DNA of 64,000 nucleotides from the NCBI GenBank assembly GCA_040882255.1, contig JBBEBP010000018.1:23504-87503 (forward strand), written 5' to 3'. A program made the translations under genes and the position numbers. Below, in pieces: positions 61,301 to 64,000 of this stretch. How positions within the stretch are numbered: the stretch's first letter is position 1; each line of letters starts with the position of its first letter. The stretch comes from PWQG01 sp040882255 (GTDB taxonomy: Bacteria; Pseudomonadota; Gammaproteobacteria; Pseudomonadales; Pseudohongiellaceae). The notes beneath the pieces are model-generated. The model made no database searches. It had not been told where the DNA came from and saw only the letters and a list, made by a program, of their open reading frames with translations.

Positions 61301-61373
61301 AACCGGGCAGAAAACCGGGACAGTCCCCCTTTTTCCGGGAAAAAGGGGGACTGTCCCGGTTTTCTGCCCGGTT
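61301..61373. repeat. compact REP hairpin with 36-bp perfect arms
   Basis: Left arm 61301-61336 and right arm 61338-61373 are perfect complements around a single base. Unlike the other long elements it has no 36-nt spacer, so it would form a 73-nt near-perfect hairpin. It lies in the divergent intergenic region before the porin gene. Confidence 0.88.
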
Positions 61374-61472
61374 TTCTGCCCGGCTTTCCGTCCCGGTTTT
61401 CCGGTTATTTCTCAATACCGTGACATTACTGTACAATTCGCGCCTTCCCGGGACTGCAGGAGAACCACCCCC

Positions 61473-62393
61473 ATGCCACGAATCCATGTGATGTTGCTCA
61501 CCGGCCTTGCGATTCTGCCGTCCCTTACGGAGACTGCGCTGGCCCAGATCGATCCGCCGGAGTTCTACGGCCGCATCAACGTGAATATCGAACTGGACCG
61601 GTTTGATGGCGAGGGCAATACGTCGCTGGTCAGCAATAATTCACGCATCGGTGTACGGGGCGGCGAGCAGATCAGCGAGGGCTATGAAGCTGTCTATCAA
61701 CTGGAATACAAGGTATCTCCGGAGGACGAGTCCACTTTCTCCCAGCGTAACAGCTTTCTCGGCGTGCGCAGCGACTGGGGCACGGTGACGGCCGGTTATT
61801 TTGACACTCCCTTTAAACGCTCGCAGGGTGCGGTCGATGTGTTCAATGACCTGAAGGGGGATATCACCCGGGCGCTGACCATCCACGAGCGGCGCGAATC
61901 GAATTCCATCATGTACACCAGTCCGGCGGACCATGGGCCGTTCCTGACGCATGTGGCCTATATCGCGCATGATGACCGCAGCCGGCCGGGCGGTGTGTCG
62001 GCCATGTTGTCCTATGACGAAAACAACCTGTACACCGCGCTGGCGGTGAACCGCAATGTGCAGCAGGACGACGAGGAGGCGGCTCGTGTAGTGGCGGTCT
62101 ACACTCTGGGCCAATGGCAGTTCGGCGCCCTGGCGGAGACCTCCGACCGTGTACAGACCGGCAGCGAAAGCGGCTGGATGCTCTCCACTACCTACCGTGC
62201 GGACGAACGCTGGACGCTCAAGGCACAGGCCGGGCAGTCGGATATCCGCTTCCAGGGGGGCGAGTCGTATGACATCGGTGCCGATTACCGGATCAGCGGC
62301 CGGTTCAAGGTGTTCGGGTTTCTGACCCTGAATCGGGGCGAGCCGATCGGCATCCGGCGCTACGGCGGGCTGGGGGCGGAGCTGCGCTTCTGA
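61473..62393 (+). CDS. Gram-negative porin
   Basis: A 306-residue outer-membrane protein with signal peptide (PRIHVMLLTGLAILPSLTET, ending ALAQ) and beta-barrel pattern: FYGRINVNIELDRFDG, GVRGGEQISEGYEAVYQLEY, FLGVRSDWGTVTAGYFDTPF (the exact trimeric-porin landmarks) and terminal GAELRF. The ATG at 61473 has GCAGGAG 8 bp upstream. The REP hairpin lies upstream of the promoter region. Ion or solute specificity unknown. Confidence 0.88.
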   Translation: MPRIHVMLLTGLAILPSLTETALAQIDPPEFYGRINVNIELDRFDGEGNTSLVSNNSRIGVRGGEQISEGYEAVYQLEYKVSPEDESTFSQRNSFLGVRSDWGTVTAGYFDTPFKRSQGAVDVFNDLKGDITRALTIHERRESNSIMYTSPADHGPFLTHVAYIAHDDRSRPGGVSAMLSYDENNLYTALAVNRNVQQDDEEAARVVAVYTLGQWQFGALAETSDRVQTGSESGWMLSTTYRADERWTLKAQAGQSDIRFQGGESYDIGADYRISGRFKVFGFLTLNRGEPIGIRRYGGLGAELRF

Positions 62394-62454
62394 GGCGTGT
62401 GCGATACACTACGGACCTCGACTGCAGGAAGCGTAACCACAGGGAGGCCCGCTC

Positions 62455-63519
62455 TTGAAGATTCTCGTCACCGGCACGGCCGGTTTTATCGGCTCACACC
62501 TTGCCGCGCGTCTGCTGGCCCGCGGTGACGAGGTGGTGGGTCTGGACAGCATCAACGATTACTACGATGTGCGGGTCAAGCAGGGCCGCCTGGCCCGCGC
62601 CGGCATTGCGGTTCCCGAAGATGTCGAGCTGACTCCCTGGAACACATTGCTGACATCGGACACGGATGCCCGCTACCGTTTCATCCGTCTACAGCTGGAA
62701 GACAGCGAAGCGCTCAACGCCCTGTTCGAGGCCGAGTCGTTCGATGCGGTCTGCAATCTGGCGGCCCAGGCGGGTGTGCGCTATTCGCTGGAGAACCCGC
62801 GAGCCTATATTGATTCCAACATCGTCGGTTTCCTGAACCTGCTCGAGGCCTGCCGGCATCATGGCGTGCGCAATCTCTGCTATGCCTCCAGTTCTTCTGT
62901 CTATGGCCTGAACGAGCAGCTTCCCTTCGCCACCCATCACAACGTCGATCACCCGATCAGCCTGTACGCGGCCAGCAAGAAGTCCAACGAGTTGATGGCC
63001 CACACCTACAGCCACCTGTACGGTATTGCCACCACGGGGTTGCGTTTCTTTACCGTGTACGGTCCCTGGGGCCGCCCCGACATGGCGCTGTTCCTGTTCA
63101 CGAAGGCGGCGCTGGCCGGGGAGCCCATCCAGGTGTTCAATAACGGCGAGATGCTGCGTGACTTCACCTATATTGACGACATCGTGGAAGGGGTGGTGCG
63201 GGTCATCGACAACCCGGCGCAGCCGGACCCGGACTGGCGCGCCGATGCACCGGACCCGGCCTCGTCTTCGGCTCCGTACCGGCTGTACAATATCGGCAAC
63301 AACAATCCGGTGAAGCTGATGGATTTCATCGATGCCCTGGAACAGGCGCTGGGCGTGACCATCGATAAGAAAATGATGCCCTTGCAGGCCGGTGACGTGC
63401 CCGCTACCTATGCCGATGTGGATGATCTGGTCCGGGATCTGGATTACCGGCCCGCCACGCCGGTGCAGGAGGGCATCAACCGCTTTGTCGTCTGGTACCG
63501 CGATTTCTTCAAGGTGTGA
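62455..63519 (+). CDS. NAD-dependent UDP-uronate/UDP-sugar 4-epimerase
   Basis: A 354-residue short-chain epimerase: GTAGFIGSHLAARLLARGD (NAD-binding, 7-15), SINDYYDVRVKQGRL, AAQAGVRYSLENP, ASSSSVYG, catalytic SLYAASKKSNE (Tyr-x3-Lys) and VYGPWGRPDMALFLF. The pattern matches UDP-glucuronate 4-epimerase (CapI/WbpP-like), which makes UDP-galacturonate for LPS core or capsule. The start is TTG 62455 with GGGAGG 7 bp upstream. It follows the porin gene by 61 bp. Confidence 0.9.
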   Translation: MKILVTGTAGFIGSHLAARLLARGDEVVGLDSINDYYDVRVKQGRLARAGIAVPEDVELTPWNTLLTSDTDARYRFIRLQLEDSEALNALFEAESFDAVCNLAAQAGVRYSLENPRAYIDSNIVGFLNLLEACRHHGVRNLCYASSSSVYGLNEQLPFATHHNVDHPISLYAASKKSNELMAHTYSHLYGIATTGLRFFTVYGPWGRPDMALFLFTKAALAGEPIQVFNNGEMLRDFTYIDDIVEGVVRVIDNPAQPDPDWRADAPDPASSSAPYRLYNIGNNNPVKLMDFIDALEQALGVTIDKKMMPLQAGDVPATYADVDDLVRDLDYRPATPVQEGINRFVVWYRDFFKV

Positions 63520-63520
63520 T

Positions 63521-63940
63521 ATGAGCCTGAACGAGCATACGCTGGCCGTGAAAGACGTGACCCCGGCGTTGATGGACAGCAAATGTGACCGCTGCGTCAC
63601 GTCGATCTGCTGCAATTCGATCAACCAGCCGGTGGAGACTCCGCGCTCGATCCGCGATTTTGATCACCTGCTGTGGCAGGTCTCCCACGAGAACGTCAAT
63701 GTCTTCAAGGACGCCGACGGCTGGTTCCTGAACGTCAACAGCCGGTGCCAGCATTTGCTGGGGGACGGACGTTGCGGCATCTACGAGAAGCGCCCGTTTA
63801 TCTGTCGCGAGTACGAGAACGATTTCTGCGAGTACGACGAGCCGATCAGCGAGGGGGCGGAGATGTTCTTCGACTCCTACGAGGCGCTGGACCGTTATTG
63901 CCGGGACCGTTTCAAGACCTGGGACAAGCGTTTCGATTGA
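63521..63940 (+). CDS. YkgJ-type cysteine cluster protein
   Basis: A 139-residue protein with N-terminal KCDRCVTSICC (Cys 22, 25, 30, 31), central RCQHLLGDGRCGIYEKRPFI followed by CREYENDFC. This is the CxxC...CxxL...CxIYxxRPxxCRxF signature of YkgJ/YcgN-type zinc or Fe-S cluster proteins of unknown role. It begins one base after the epimerase stop, so the two are co-transcribed. The REP array that follows runs off the window end. Confidence 0.82.
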   Translation: MSLNEHTLAVKDVTPALMDSKCDRCVTSICCNSINQPVETPRSIRDFDHLLWQVSHENVNVFKDADGWFLNVNSRCQHLLGDGRCGIYEKRPFICREYENDFCEYDEPISEGAEMFFDSYEALDRYCRDRFKTWDKRFD

Positions 63941-63945
63941 GGAAA

Positions 63946-64000
63946 AAAACCGGGTGGAAAAACCGGGGTGGAAAAACCGGGACGGAAAAACCGGGACAGT
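63946..64000. repeat. left half of a REP-like element cut by the window end
   Basis: Four AAAACCGGG-type units lead into GGGACAGT at the very end, the same order as the left side of elements A-C. The right arm must lie beyond the window. Confidence 0.75.

Noticed and set aside
63946..64000. Tandem AAAACCGGG units as a CRISPR or satellite array
   Set aside because: The units have irregular length and are the left flank seen in other REP elements of this window.

Overview
The window is dense, GC-rich Gram-negative DNA, most likely from a gammaproteobacterium. Signs are a two-partner secretion pair, a TonB-dependent receptor, a porin, a Kdo kinase (LPS core), a fused CysN-CysC sulfate activator, a DbpA helicase, a PA2778/PA2779-type pair, and many REP-like palindromes together with a REP-associated tyrosine transposase (RAYT). 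The genus cannot be fixed from sequence reading alone. No rRNA, tRNA or CRISPR array was recognised.

Layout. (a) 0-16.6 kb is an accessory stretch of small defence and toxin-antitoxin modules: an ImmA/IrrE-type metallopeptidase, a decayed MqsA-like antitoxin, a coupled TIGR04255/HTH pair, an RloA/RloB-like ATPase and TOPRIM-like pair, a DUF4143 ATPase, two HipBA modules, VapBC, a HicB cut off by a REP element, an orphan AbiEi-family antitoxin, BrnTA and a HipB-like remnant. A nucleotide-sugar dehydrogenase (tviB-like) and an ElyC/YdcF protein lie among them. (b) 16.6-34.6 kb is a cell-surface region: a 2644-residue TpsA exoprotein with its TpsB transporter and a secreted duplicated-domain protein, then a divergent LuxR-type response regulator and histidine kinase, then two secreted proteins that share a C-terminal domain and near-superimposable promoter regions. 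(c) 34.6-42.5 kb holds a C39-like lipoprotein peptidase with PA2779, a DUF4168 protein, a PAS hybrid kinase, a 1-Cys peroxiredoxin, a VanZ-like protein, a second VapBC and a membrane-anchored alpha/beta hydrolase. (d) 42.7-56.1 kb holds cysD-cysNC, dbpA, the RAYT, a TonB receptor, an SLC13 permease, an MscS channel and a PGPGW protein. (e) 56.1-64 kb holds YefM with a nonsense-mutated YoeB, then envelope-glycan genes: kdkA, four glycosyltransferase-like genes, a porin, a UDP-sugar epimerase and a YkgJ-type cysteine-cluster protein.

Themes. REP-like elements built on GGGACAGTCCC occur at about ten sites. Three have long perfect arms around a spacer of exactly 36 nt. One was captured in frame as the N-terminus of CysNC and one ended a HicB gene. 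The best candidates for undescribed biology are the two-component/secreted-protein group at 27.8-34.6 kb and the TIGR04255-HTH-RloAB cluster at 1.6-5.4 kb.
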